A stretch of 11,877 bases of DNA, taken from contig JASFPP010000122.1 in the NCBI GenBank assembly GCA_050115915.1, forward strand, positions 1 to 11,877. Direction: 5' to 3'. The notes beneath the pieces are model-generated. The model saw only the letters and a list, made by a program, of their open reading frames with translations. It searched no databases and had not been told where the DNA came from. The position numbers and the translations under genes are program-made. This document shows, one piece after another, positions 5,244 to 11,877 of the stretch (the first letter of the stretch is position 1; every line of letters starts with the position of its first letter). The DNA is from WTAW01 sp050115915. GTDB lineage: Bacteria > Acidobacteriota > Aminicenantia > Aminicenantales > Aminicenantaceae.

Positions 5244-7436
5244 TCACCGATTCAAAAAATGTTTGAACCAAAAATTCACATAGTGACGGTTGGAATGCTC
5301 CCTTTTTGTTGCCCGGAAACCATGCCTCTGATCGGGATAGAGCATAAATTCGAATTGTTTTCCGCAGTCCATGAGCTTGTCGATGAGCTGTATGGTGTTT
5401 TGCATATGGACATTGTCGTCCATATCCCCATGCGACATGAAAAGAATCCCTTTCAACTTTTTTGCGTGTGTCATAGCAGAGCCGAACGTGTACCCCTCTT
5501 CGTTTTCGCATGGCCGGCCCATATAGCGCTCTGTGTAGACCGAATCATAGAGATGCCAGTCGGTCACCGATGCTCTGGCATAACCGTGTGTAAAGTAGTC
5601 GGCGCCGTAGGTAAGGGCCATGCAGGTCGTGTACCCTCCGTAGCTCCCTCCCGTAATCCCGATCTTGGTCTTATCCACGAAGGGCTTTGTATGGAGCCAT
5701 TTTGCGGCTTCGATCAGGTCGAACATCTCCCATTTGCCGAGGTTGCGGTGCATCAGGTCCACGCCCTTTTTCCCGAAGTGACCGGAACCCCTGTGGTCGA
5801 CGCTGAAGATGATAATGCCTTCTTGGGCGAAGTAGAAGTCGCTCATCGAGGGATAGGAGTTCGACACTCTCCCCGCATTCGGTCCACCGTAGATGGTAAA
5901 GAGGACCGGGTACTTTTTGCTTGCGTCAAAATCCGGGGGCAATACCCAATAGGCAGGAAGCTCCCAGCCATCTTCAGTGGGGATGGTGAACAGTTCTTTT
6001 TTGCCGAGCGCATACTCATGCCTATCCTTCATGCCCATGTCCTTGATCGTACGAACAAAAGTGCCATCCGTTTTATGGAGATTTTGCTTGGTGGGTGTCG
6101 TTATACTGGAAAAGCTGTCGATGAAGTAGCTCCCTTCCAAAGAGATGGAAGGCCAGTGCAGCCCAGCTTCTTCAGTGAGCTTCTTTAAACCTGTTCCATC
6201 GAGCTTGACCGCATAGAGGTGGGTTTCTGTGGACTTTTCTTTCCGGGCGGTGAAAAAAACGCGTCCGTTTTTTTCATCCACGAGTGTGATACCGGTTACT
6301 GTCCATTCGCCCTCGGTCAGGCGCTTCTTGAGACGGCTTTCGAGGTCATAGACGTACAGGTGGCTCCAGCCATCCGCATGGGTGCGAAGGAGGAAGCCGC
6401 TGCCATCTTTAAAAAAATACAGATCTTCGAAGAACTCCACCCATGCGGGCTGCTTTTCCTCGTAGATCTGATACTTATCCCCCGATCGGGGATCGGCGAC
6501 ATAGATCTTGATGTGGTCCTGGCCCCGGTTCATCCACTGGAAAGTCAACCGATTGCTGTCAGGCAACCAGAAGGGCCAGGCGACATAGTGGTCGGCCTTC
6601 TCCTCGACATCCACCCATACGGTTTTTCCCCCAGTGGCTTGGACAATCCCCAGCTTGACAAAGGGATTCGGATCTCCGGATTTGGGGTATCGTTCGATCT
6701 CCAGCTCGCCGTGGGTTCCTCCCTTTCTGAAGAGCGGAAAGGTGGGAACAGGGCTGTCATCGAAACGCAAATAGGCCAGTTTCTGGCTGTCTGGCGACCA
6801 CCAAAAAGCTCTGTGTCTGGTTTCCCGGCCGAGGATCTCTTCCATGTAGACCCAGGAGGCCCATCCGTTGTAGATGGTGTCCGACCCATCCTCTGTGAGC
6901 TGATATTCCAAACCCTTTTCGATATCCAGAGCGTAGAGGTTATGATCTCGGGTGAATGCGACGAATCGCCCATCCGGTGACAACTGAGGATTGTTCTCTC
7001 TCCCGGGTGTCGCTGTTAGCCGTTTGTATGTGTTCGTCTTCGTCGAAAAATGATAGAGATCGCCCTTTTGAAAATAGAGAAGGCCGCTATAGTCTGCTGT
7101 ATTGTCGACATGTCCCAGGGCCCTTTTCCCTCTGGGAAAGCTTTTCTCGATGAGTCCATAGTCCAGAAAGGGTGTTTTTCTGCCGGTTTTCGCATCGACC
7201 TTGACCAGTATTGTTTTTTTTGTCTTTTTGTCCAGATCGGAGAGGAGATAGTGGGTATCATCCAGCCATCTGACTCTGTACATCATAATCATGGTACGCA
7301 TATCCATACCGCTATAAGCCTGTTTATAGGTCAGTCGCTTCTTATCCTGCTGTGCGAAAACCGTGATAGCTGTCAGTAACAGTGTGATACCCCAAAAGAG
7401 GGGCTTGATTTTGTCGCGTGTCCATCCTCTGTTCAA
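5244..7436 (-). CDS. Dipeptidyl-peptidase IV-like serine peptidase, family S9
   Basis: Exported exopeptidase of 730 residues from the start chosen here, expected to release N-terminal dipeptides (X-Pro type) from peptides. Residues 1-28 are a signal peptide (MNRGWTRDKIKP, a hydrophobic run, VFA then QQ). The middle holds a DPPIV_N beta-propeller with repeated strand motifs such as LSPDGRFVAF and WSPDSQKLAY. WVYMEEILGR carries the double-glutamate pair (E199, E200) that anchors the substrate amino terminus in true DPP IV enzymes. The alpha/beta hydrolase domain occupies about 480-730, with oxyanion tyrosine in IYGGP (Y516), nucleophile S598 in GGSYGG, D673 in HGDMDDNVH and H705 in DQRHGF. The open frame extends to an ATG at 7475, but that codon lies inside the promoter. 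TTG at 7436 has GGAGGT six bases upstream and gives a clean signal peptide. It heads a unit with the methyltransferase and UbiA-family genes. Confidence 0.93.
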   Translation of the reverse strand: MNRGWTRDKIKPLFWGITLLLTAITVFAQQDKKRLTYKQAYSGMDMRTMIMMYRVRWLDDTHYLLSDLDKKTKKTILVKVDAKTGRKTPFLDYGLIEKSFPRGKRALGHVDNTADYSGLLYFQKGDLYHFSTKTNTYKRLTATPGRENNPQLSPDGRFVAFTRDHNLYALDIEKGLEYQLTEDGSDTIYNGWASWVYMEEILGRETRHRAFWWSPDSQKLAYLRFDDSPVPTFPLFRKGGTHGELEIERYPKSGDPNPFVKLGIVQATGGKTVWVDVEEKADHYVAWPFWLPDSNRLTFQWMNRGQDHIKIYVADPRSGDKYQIYEEKQPAWVEFFEDLYFFKDGSGFLLRTHADGWSHLYVYDLESRLKKRLTEGEWTVTGITLVDEKNGRVFFTARKEKSTETHLYAVKLDGTGLKKLTEEAGLHWPSISLEGSYFIDSFSSITTPTKQNLHKTDGTFVRTIKDMGMKDRHEYALGKKELFTIPTEDGWELPAYWVLPPDFDASKKYPVLFTIYGGPNAGRVSNSYPSMSDFYFAQEGIIIFSVDHRGSGHFGKKGVDLMHRNLGKWEMFDLIEAAKWLHTKPFVDKTKIGITGGSYGGYTTCMALTYGADYFTHGYARASVTDWHLYDSVYTERYMGRPCENEEGYTFGSAMTHAKKLKGILFMSHGDMDDNVHMQNTIQLIDKLMDCGKQFEFMLYPDQRHGFRATKREHSNRHYVNFWFKHFLNR

Positions 7437-7442
7437 AAGGGC

Positions 7443-7448
7443 ACCTCC
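7443..7448 (-). promoter_or_regulatory. Ribosome binding site that sets a TTG start for the S9 peptidase
   Basis: GGAGGT on the - strand lies six bases before TTG at 7436-7434, the ideal distance. The ATG at the head of the longest frame (7475) has only a weak GGGG upstream and falls between the -35 and -10 boxes of the promoter. The TTG is therefore the likely start. Confidence 0.75.
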
Positions 7449-7465
7449 AGTGTGAATTTGAGATG

Positions 7466-7494
7466 GTTTTATCATTGATGCGCCCCAATGTCAA
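7466..7494 (-). promoter_or_regulatory. Sigma-70-type promoter of the S9 peptidase-methyltransferase-UbiA unit
   Basis: On the - strand a perfect TTGACA (7494-7489) is followed after 17 bases by TAAAAC (7471-7466, four of six matches). GATAAA with a 15-base spacer is an alternative -10. Transcription would begin near 7459, giving a very short leader of about 10 bases before the ribosome site and about 23 before the TTG. The gap to the unknown gene upstream (7437-7523) shows no terminator, so readthrough from that gene may add to expression. Confidence 0.55.
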
Positions 7495-7523
7495 TGAGCA
7501 CTAGATTACTGTCGAAGCAAGGG

Positions 7524-8414
7524 TCATCTCTGTTGGATCATCATCTCCAGGGGATTTGTCAGCGGGTTATAGCTGGCTTCGAGTTGGCCTCTGTACGGCT
7601 GGAGAGACGCTTCGATGACCTCGGGAAGTCCCTCCTGCCACAAAATGCGTTCCCTGTCCTCTTCCAGGGCGTCGATCTCTCTCTCAAGTATCTGCAGCCA
7701 GCCTCCTCTAGAACCTGTCTCCCCTTCTGTTTTGAGTTTCTCAAGCTGGTTGTGCAGCATGGGCAGCAGCATGCGGTTGAGCCTCCGCCGCATCCTTTCC
7801 CGCTGCAATTCCTTCGAGTCTTCTCTTTCCCACGTGACGAAATCCTCGTCCTCGTCAGGACCGACGATCTGAAAGCCTGGCCCATCCTCGGGATTTTTTC
7901 CCAACCAGGAATAGAAGGCCACAGCATAGATGTAATAGTATTCGCCCAATCCCATACCCGCCTCGAGAAGCGCCTCGTTCCTCGTTTTTATGAATTCAGC
8001 TGTCTGGGGAATGATCCCGAATCCCAGTCTCACCATCGTGAACACACTCTTGGGTTTTCCCACCTCTATGTCATCCATGTCCTTTTTTCGAGATAGTGCC
8101 TCCATACTCCTGGAAACCCTTTCCCTTGCGGGGGCGAAAGCGTCGCGGGCAGAGAGAAAGGCTTCGATCCTTTCTGTACGGATCGTCCCTTCGGGGTCGG
8201 GACAGAAATCCGGTATCCTTCCGAAGCGTTCGGTTAAGGCCTCGGTCACCGCCTCTGTATCCTTAAACTCATCGACAATGTTTTTGATGAAAAAATAGCC
8301 GCTGGTTATAAGGATCACTACGATCAATAGGATGACGCCGCATCCTATGCCGCAGCCGATGAGCCATTTTTTGGTGGTATTGCTCGACTGGGTTTGTGGC
8401 TGGTTCATATCCAA
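7524..8414 (-). CDS. Single-span membrane protein of unknown function
   Basis: I do not recognise this protein. It is 296 residues if it starts at TTG 8414, which has GGGAG seven bases upstream; ATG at 8408 (294 residues) is the alternative, with 13-base spacing. After a polar Gln/Ser/Thr/Asn-rich head comes KKWLIGCGIGCGVILL and further hydrophobic residues up to about 42, a single transmembrane segment with two GCG steps at its cytoplasmic edge. The positive-inside rule puts the rest outside the cytoplasm. Residues 45-296 look mostly helical and charged. They include a Tyr-rich hydrophobic patch (GEYYYIYAVAFYSWLG, 157-172), an acidic patch (GPDEDEDF, 185-192) and a strongly basic/acidic helix (RERMRRRLNRM, 205-215). 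No enzyme motif, lipobox or repeat was seen. It has its own promoter and precedes the S9 peptidase gene on the same strand. Confidence 0.75.
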   Translation of the reverse strand: MDMNQPQTQSSNTTKKWLIGCGIGCGVILLIVVILITSGYFFIKNIVDEFKDTEAVTEALTERFGRIPDFCPDPEGTIRTERIEAFLSARDAFAPARERVSRSMEALSRKKDMDDIEVGKPKSVFTMVRLGFGIIPQTAEFIKTRNEALLEAGMGLGEYYYIYAVAFYSWLGKNPEDGPGFQIVGPDEDEDFVTWEREDSKELQRERMRRRLNRMLLPMLHNQLEKLKTEGETGSRGGWLQILEREIDALEEDRERILWQEGLPEVIEASLQPYRGQLEASYNPLTNPLEMMIQQR

Positions 8415-8499
8415 TGATCTTCTCCCTCTCTAAGTGTCCTATCCGGGAATTCTCTTTGAGGTTAAATCTCCGGAATTTTGGAAATCCTTCTTCAAAAAT

Positions 8500-8526
8500 A
8501 TTATATAATAAAGACGGCTCTGTTAA
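8500..8526 (-). promoter_or_regulatory. Probable promoter of the unknown membrane-protein gene
   Basis: On the - strand TTAACA (8526-8521, five of six matches to -35) is followed by TATAAT (8505-8500, perfect -10). The spacer is 15 bases, two short of ideal; TAATAT two bases on would give 17. The leader would be about 80 bases. The palindrome TTGCGCAA (8533-8540) sits just upstream of the -35 box. The rest of the 186-base gap between this gene and the glutamate dehydrogenase is AT-rich and shows no clear terminator. Confidence 0.5.
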
Positions 8527-8600
8527 AAAATTTTGCGCAATAATCTTTTTTTTATGAAGAATCCACGAGTAGAGGGGATGCTCCCGCTCCAAGAGGATTT

Positions 8601-11477
8601 TTAACGCCATTCCTTGAGGAAGTCGAAAAAATCGATCTCGTTGGCATCCAAACCGTGTTTGTAAACATACCGGCTGGCAAGGCGTGAGGCAAAGACCGCC
8701 TTAAGATAGGCTTGAGGAACCTGTTTGAGGATGCGGTCGAATCCGACCTCCTCGATGAGGACTCGCGGACAACAGCACTCGATAACATTCCTGAAAAGCG
8801 CCTCCTCTTCGGATAGATTCGATGCGTTGATGGCATCGGTAATCGCGTTGATCTTTTCGCTGATCCTATCGGTGAGAACAGAACGGGGAGTGCAGGTGCG
8901 CGCGTGCTCCTTCCAGATGACTTCGAATTCCAGCCGGGCATTCTCTCTGATGATCTCCAGGATTTCTTTGACATATCGCTGCCTGAACGGAGGGACTTTG
9001 CCGCTTTGGACGCACATAAATCTCGAGTATTCTTCGTCGTCCAGTGCCAGGCTTGCAAAAACCTCCAGGGAGGATGAGGTGACGCCACCTTTGTTCGCCG
9101 AGGCATCTTTATACAGAATAACTCCGTTCTCTTCGAGCCTTATCCGCGCATCCTGAGTGATGAACAGGTTGGCGCCTTCAACGATATAGCGGAAGCGAGG
9201 ATTGCCTTTTTTGTCGATATACTGGCTCCAGTTGTTGATGTTGACCGAGGCGGGTCTGCCGCCATTAGGGACAAAGAGATCAGCCTGGAACTTGGGATGC
9301 AGATGAAACATATTGCGGAACTCGAGCCCGCTGAGCACTTTTTCCCCATCCGGCAAGACGGCGTCCTGCTCTTTTATGGTGACAAGAAATCCCTTGTGTG
9401 AGATCAGGCTTCTTTGAAATTTCTCGACCATTACTCTTTTTTGGGCCAGACGCTCGAGCTCTTCCCGGTCGATCCCTTTGGGATCGTAGAGCACCCCGGA
9501 ACCATCGATAATGGCAATGATCTTATCTTTGGAGATCAGGATTTCATTGCTTCCCAGGTCTCCGTCAGGGCCCCCGGTTACCACTTTTGTGATGGCTGAT
9601 TCCTTTTTTCCAGCCTTCTTGAGGATCTCGAGCACATACTGGTGTACAGAGTTTGTCGTCATCCCGTAGAGATCATGGGGGATTCCCCCCATTGTGATGG
9701 GTTTTCCCGTTGAGAAAGCCTTCCAGTAGGGGTACTCGAAGATCCGAGCCCTTTCCGAAGCCATCTCCATAAGGTCTGCGGTTCCTTCGTCAGGGCCCAA
9801 AAAGAGGATGACTTCCTTTCCGTAGTGGTCCACGATATTTCGATCGGGGAGAAGGAGGTCTAGGATGCCATTGATGTACTTCTTAAAAGCGCTTTCTGAC
9901 TTATCCTGGTGCCCCCAGCGCAGGAGGATGGTCCCTTTGGATCCTCCTTCGGGGATATCCTTATTTTTTCTCTGCTGTGTCAGAGCCAGGTTGTAGTTCT
10001 CATCAAAGATAAAATCGGAATTGTTCAGATAGGTTTGTAGGGTGTTCGAGCGAACGATACGTATACCTCCCCTTGCGATGTCTCTGAACCGGATATGAAA
10101 GCCGCGGAGTTCTGTCCCGATGACATGAAAGATCCCATACGGAGCTTCGGGATAATCGACGGGATTGAGGAACTTGGGGTCATACATGAATGCGATGGAG
10201 GTTTTATCGCTTTTGTAAAAATTGGTCCTGAGGGTTACATCGATGAAGCCAAGGATCATTTGGAAAATTTTGCGGTCGATTGCGACATTGATATGACGGG
10301 AGATTTCATTCTGGAGTTTTTCCTTCCGGGCGTTGTAATCATGATTTTTGACATGGGGATTACACTTAATTTCAAAAAGTCTGTAGGCTTCCTTAAGATA
10401 GATATAATTGCTGAGAAGGGCTTCCCAGATCTTGGCCTCGTCGTAGGTCATCTTGGCCACTCTGGTTTTAAGCTGCCTCAAAATTCCCAAAAGCTCCGGC
10501 GAATCTTTGAGGGCATCCCTGACTCTGAGGTATTCTTCGTTGTACTCGCTGAGGAACTGATGGGTAAAACTCCATGCGGCTACGCCAAAGATCATTTCCT
10601 GGGCGCTGAGCTTCCCCTCTCTGAAGAGTTCTGAAAGCGGGCTTTCCGGGAGGACGTAAACAAGGCTGATGTCGGCGATGAGATCCTGGATTTTGTTTTT
10701 ATCGTGGATATCGTTGAGATAAAACGTGTAAACGGTTTTGCCGTTGGCGAATTGTTCGACGTATTTACGTTTGGAAAAAAGGCCGTGGGAGTTGAACACA
10801 TCGGAGACATTGGAGAAAAATCGGGAGGGGGATTCGCGGTTAATAGCCACCATGATGCGGAGCTCTTTGGAATCTTTCTTGTGCGAAACATCGATCAGTG
10901 GCGTTTCCCAACCTTTGGACCTTTCGAGGATGTCCTGGTAGCGCATTTGCGTTTCCTCGGTGGCGGTCTTTAAAAAAAGACGGCAGGCAATTTTCTTGAG
11001 GGCTGTTTCCTCGGGATAGACTTTATCCGAACAGAACTGTGCACGGTTCACCTGGTAGAGCCGGAGATGTTTCGCTCCCCTGGGTTTTCCTGTCGTCCTG
11101 TAGGTCTGGAGTCTCGAACAAGGGTATTTTTCCTCGATCCGGCGTTCGACCTCCAGGGCCCGCGAATGTTGATCGTCGACCAGGTAGATGGCTTCGTCCT
11201 TGTGTTCTGTGGCCAGGTCGATCTGCAAGGCTGTTTTTTTCTGGAGGGAGGCCATGATCGCTGCGGATTTAACCGCTTCGATGTGACTGGCGATCGTCTT
11301 GAGGGGAGTTGTTTGAAAGTAGTAGGGATCCATCCCTAGCCCTGTTAAGAACCATTCGATCTCGGCCTTGACCGTGCTTTTAGCATAGTGTCCGTGGCTG
11401 AGGATGATCTCCTCGATCTTTATCAATTGGGCCTCGTCCAAAACCGTTGTTTTTGCGATCTCTTTCAGACTTTTCAT
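8601..11477 (-). CDS. NAD-type glutamate dehydrogenase, large (~115 kDa class)
   Basis: Cytosolic enzyme that deaminates glutamate to 2-oxoglutarate and ammonium, normally with NAD+ and in the catabolic direction in the large classes. It has 958 residues, far above the ~450 of hexameric enzymes and close to the 115 kDa class (yeast Gdh2 type); the 180 kDa class is about 1,600. Residues 1 to about 400 form an N-terminal regulatory region without a motif I can name. The catalytic part shows RFRDIARGGIR (463-473), PEGGSKG with K514 in the substrate site, LGPDEGTAD (560-568) with the probable catalytic Asp, and the nucleotide-binding TGGPDGDLGSNEI (634-646). EGANLFIT (767-774) and DASANKGGVTSSS (791-803) follow. 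The frame opens at GTG 11483, but that codon abuts the GGAGG; ATG at 11477 has GGAGG six bases upstream and is the start chosen. It follows hypA by 29 bases, so co-transcription is likely. Confidence 0.92.
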   Translation of the reverse strand: MKSLKEIAKTTVLDEAQLIKIEEIILSHGHYAKSTVKAEIEWFLTGLGMDPYYFQTTPLKTIASHIEAVKSAAIMASLQKKTALQIDLATEHKDEAIYLVDDQHSRALEVERRIEEKYPCSRLQTYRTTGKPRGAKHLRLYQVNRAQFCSDKVYPEETALKKIACRLFLKTATEETQMRYQDILERSKGWETPLIDVSHKKDSKELRIMVAINRESPSRFFSNVSDVFNSHGLFSKRKYVEQFANGKTVYTFYLNDIHDKNKIQDLIADISLVYVLPESPLSELFREGKLSAQEMIFGVAAWSFTHQFLSEYNEEYLRVRDALKDSPELLGILRQLKTRVAKMTYDEAKIWEALLSNYIYLKEAYRLFEIKCNPHVKNHDYNARKEKLQNEISRHINVAIDRKIFQMILGFIDVTLRTNFYKSDKTSIAFMYDPKFLNPVDYPEAPYGIFHVIGTELRGFHIRFRDIARGGIRIVRSNTLQTYLNNSDFIFDENYNLALTQQRKNKDIPEGGSKGTILLRWGHQDKSESAFKKYINGILDLLLPDRNIVDHYGKEVILFLGPDEGTADLMEMASERARIFEYPYWKAFSTGKPITMGGIPHDLYGMTTNSVHQYVLEILKKAGKKESAITKVVTGGPDGDLGSNEILISKDKIIAIIDGSGVLYDPKGIDREELERLAQKRVMVEKFQRSLISHKGFLVTIKEQDAVLPDGEKVLSGLEFRNMFHLHPKFQADLFVPNGGRPASVNINNWSQYIDKKGNPRFRYIVEGANLFITQDARIRLEENGVILYKDASANKGGVTSSSLEVFASLALDDEEYSRFMCVQSGKVPPFRQRYVKEILEIIRENARLEFEVIWKEHARTCTPRSVLTDRISEKINAITDAINASNLSEEEALFRNVIECCCPRVLIEEVGFDRILKQVPQAYLKAVFASRLASRYVYKHGLDANEIDFFDFLKEWR

Positions 11478-11506
11478 AAGCACCCTCCTGTAATCGAGGT
11501 GTCGGG

Positions 11507-11851
11507 CTAAACCTCGATATCCATCTTTTCGAGGATCATCTCCGTTCCTGCCAGGGTTTTTATGTTTGTGGAGCTGCAGTGGTCACAGATGAAGACAAAA
11601 TCATCCTTGGTCATGACCTTTTGACAATCCTCACATCGGACCTTTAACGGGACGATATTGATTTCGAGTTCGGCTTCAGCAGCGATCGTATCCTTTTTAT
11701 AGATGTCGAAGGCTGTCGCAAGCAGTTCTGGAACGATACCCGACAGCGCACCTATCTGGAGTTTAACGAGTGTGATTCTTTTGCCCCTTTGCTCCCTGAC
11801 GTTTTCCTCGAGGATCTCGAAGAGGCTGGCGACGACTGAGAGTTCATGCAT
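11507..11851 (-). CDS. hypA: Hydrogenase nickel-insertion chaperone HypA
   Basis: Metallochaperone of 114 residues, the standard HypA/HybF length, that delivers nickel with HypB to the large subunit of NiFe hydrogenases (and to urease in some species). The nickel site is the N-terminal MHE triplet, H2 and E3. The structural zinc site is C73-x2-C76 with C89-x2-C92. The family sequence MHELSVVASLFEILEE at the start and VKLQIGALSGIVPELLATAFDI (29-50) is clear. The start is certain because H2 must follow the initiator Met, although no good ribosome site is visible, so it may be coupled to a gene beyond the right edge. hypB or other hyp genes are not in the window; the next gene downstream is a glutamate dehydrogenase. 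Presence of hypA implies that the organism makes a NiFe hydrogenase. Confidence 0.95.
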   Translation of the reverse strand: MHELSVVASLFEILEENVREQRGKRITLVKLQIGALSGIVPELLATAFDIYKKDTIAAEAELEINIVPLKVRCEDCQKVMTKDDFVFICDHCSSTNIKTLAGTEMILEKMDIEV

Positions 11852-11877
11852 GGTTTTGACGGATGTTTTTCAATGCG

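Noticed and set aside
5115..6188. Long open frame (357 codons) on the + strand
   Set aside because: It lies antisense to the S9 peptidase and the start of the methyltransferase, whose catalytic motifs are certain. Its translation shows no family motif and it is a by-product of codon use on the other strand.
6219..6980. Second long + strand open frame (253 codons) opposite the S9 peptidase
   Set aside because: No ribosome site and no recognisable motif, and it is wholly within the propeller coding region of the opposite strand.
8560..8603. Possible terminator after the glutamate dehydrogenase gene
   Set aside because: Short complementary bits such as GGGA/TCCC can pair, but the stem is broken by mismatches and no T-run follows directly.
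8269..8610. - strand frame of 113 codons spanning the gap between GDH and the unknown membrane gene
   Set aside because: It overlaps both neighbours, runs through the promoter with the perfect TATAAT, and has no recognisable ribosome site or domain.

Overview
This 11.9 kb window is ordinary-looking bacterial chromosome with mid-range GC and dense coding. There are three genes on the + strand at the left and eight on the - strand filling the rest. No RNA gene, CRISPR array, insertion sequence or prophage gene was recognised. The taxon cannot be fixed from sequence alone. A large dipeptidyl-peptidase IV-like enzyme, a ~115 kDa-class glutamate dehydrogenase, a hydrogenase nickel chaperone and a DPPR-synthase-like UbiA enzyme would suit an anaerobic or facultative Gram-negative-type lineage such as Acidobacteriota/Aminicenantes or a deltaproteobacterial relative. 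This is a weak inference.

Left part (1-2010, + strand): the 3' end of topA (four C-terminal zinc ribbons), a complete XerC/XerD-type tyrosine recombinase, and a short secreted helix-hairpin-helix protein of ComEA type. The leader of the last gene can fold its Shine-Dalgarno sequence into a hairpin. A stem-loop at about 2008-2038 separates it from the convergent - strand genes.

Middle part (2038-7436, - strand): an mgtC-family membrane protein overlaps rdgB (ITP/XTP pyrophosphatase), whose start must be TTG. Further right, three tightly coupled genes are read in the order S9 dipeptidyl peptidase, zinc-ribbon methyltransferase, UbiA-family prenyltransferase (1-nt gap, then 4-nt ATGA overlap). 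A TTGACA-type promoter lies just before the peptidase. It shows that the peptidase most likely starts at a TTG codon 13 codons inside the longest open frame.

Right part (7524-11851, - strand): hypA (NiFe-hydrogenase nickel chaperone) is followed at once by a 958-residue NAD-type glutamate dehydrogenase. After a promoter-bearing gap comes a single-span membrane protein of unknown function. TTG starts recur: one is forced, one is strongly supported and one is probable. I found no convincing evidence of a wholly new system. The points most worth checking are the DPPR-like UbiA/methyltransferase pair, the unknown membrane protein, and the hairpin over the ComEA-like ribosome binding site.
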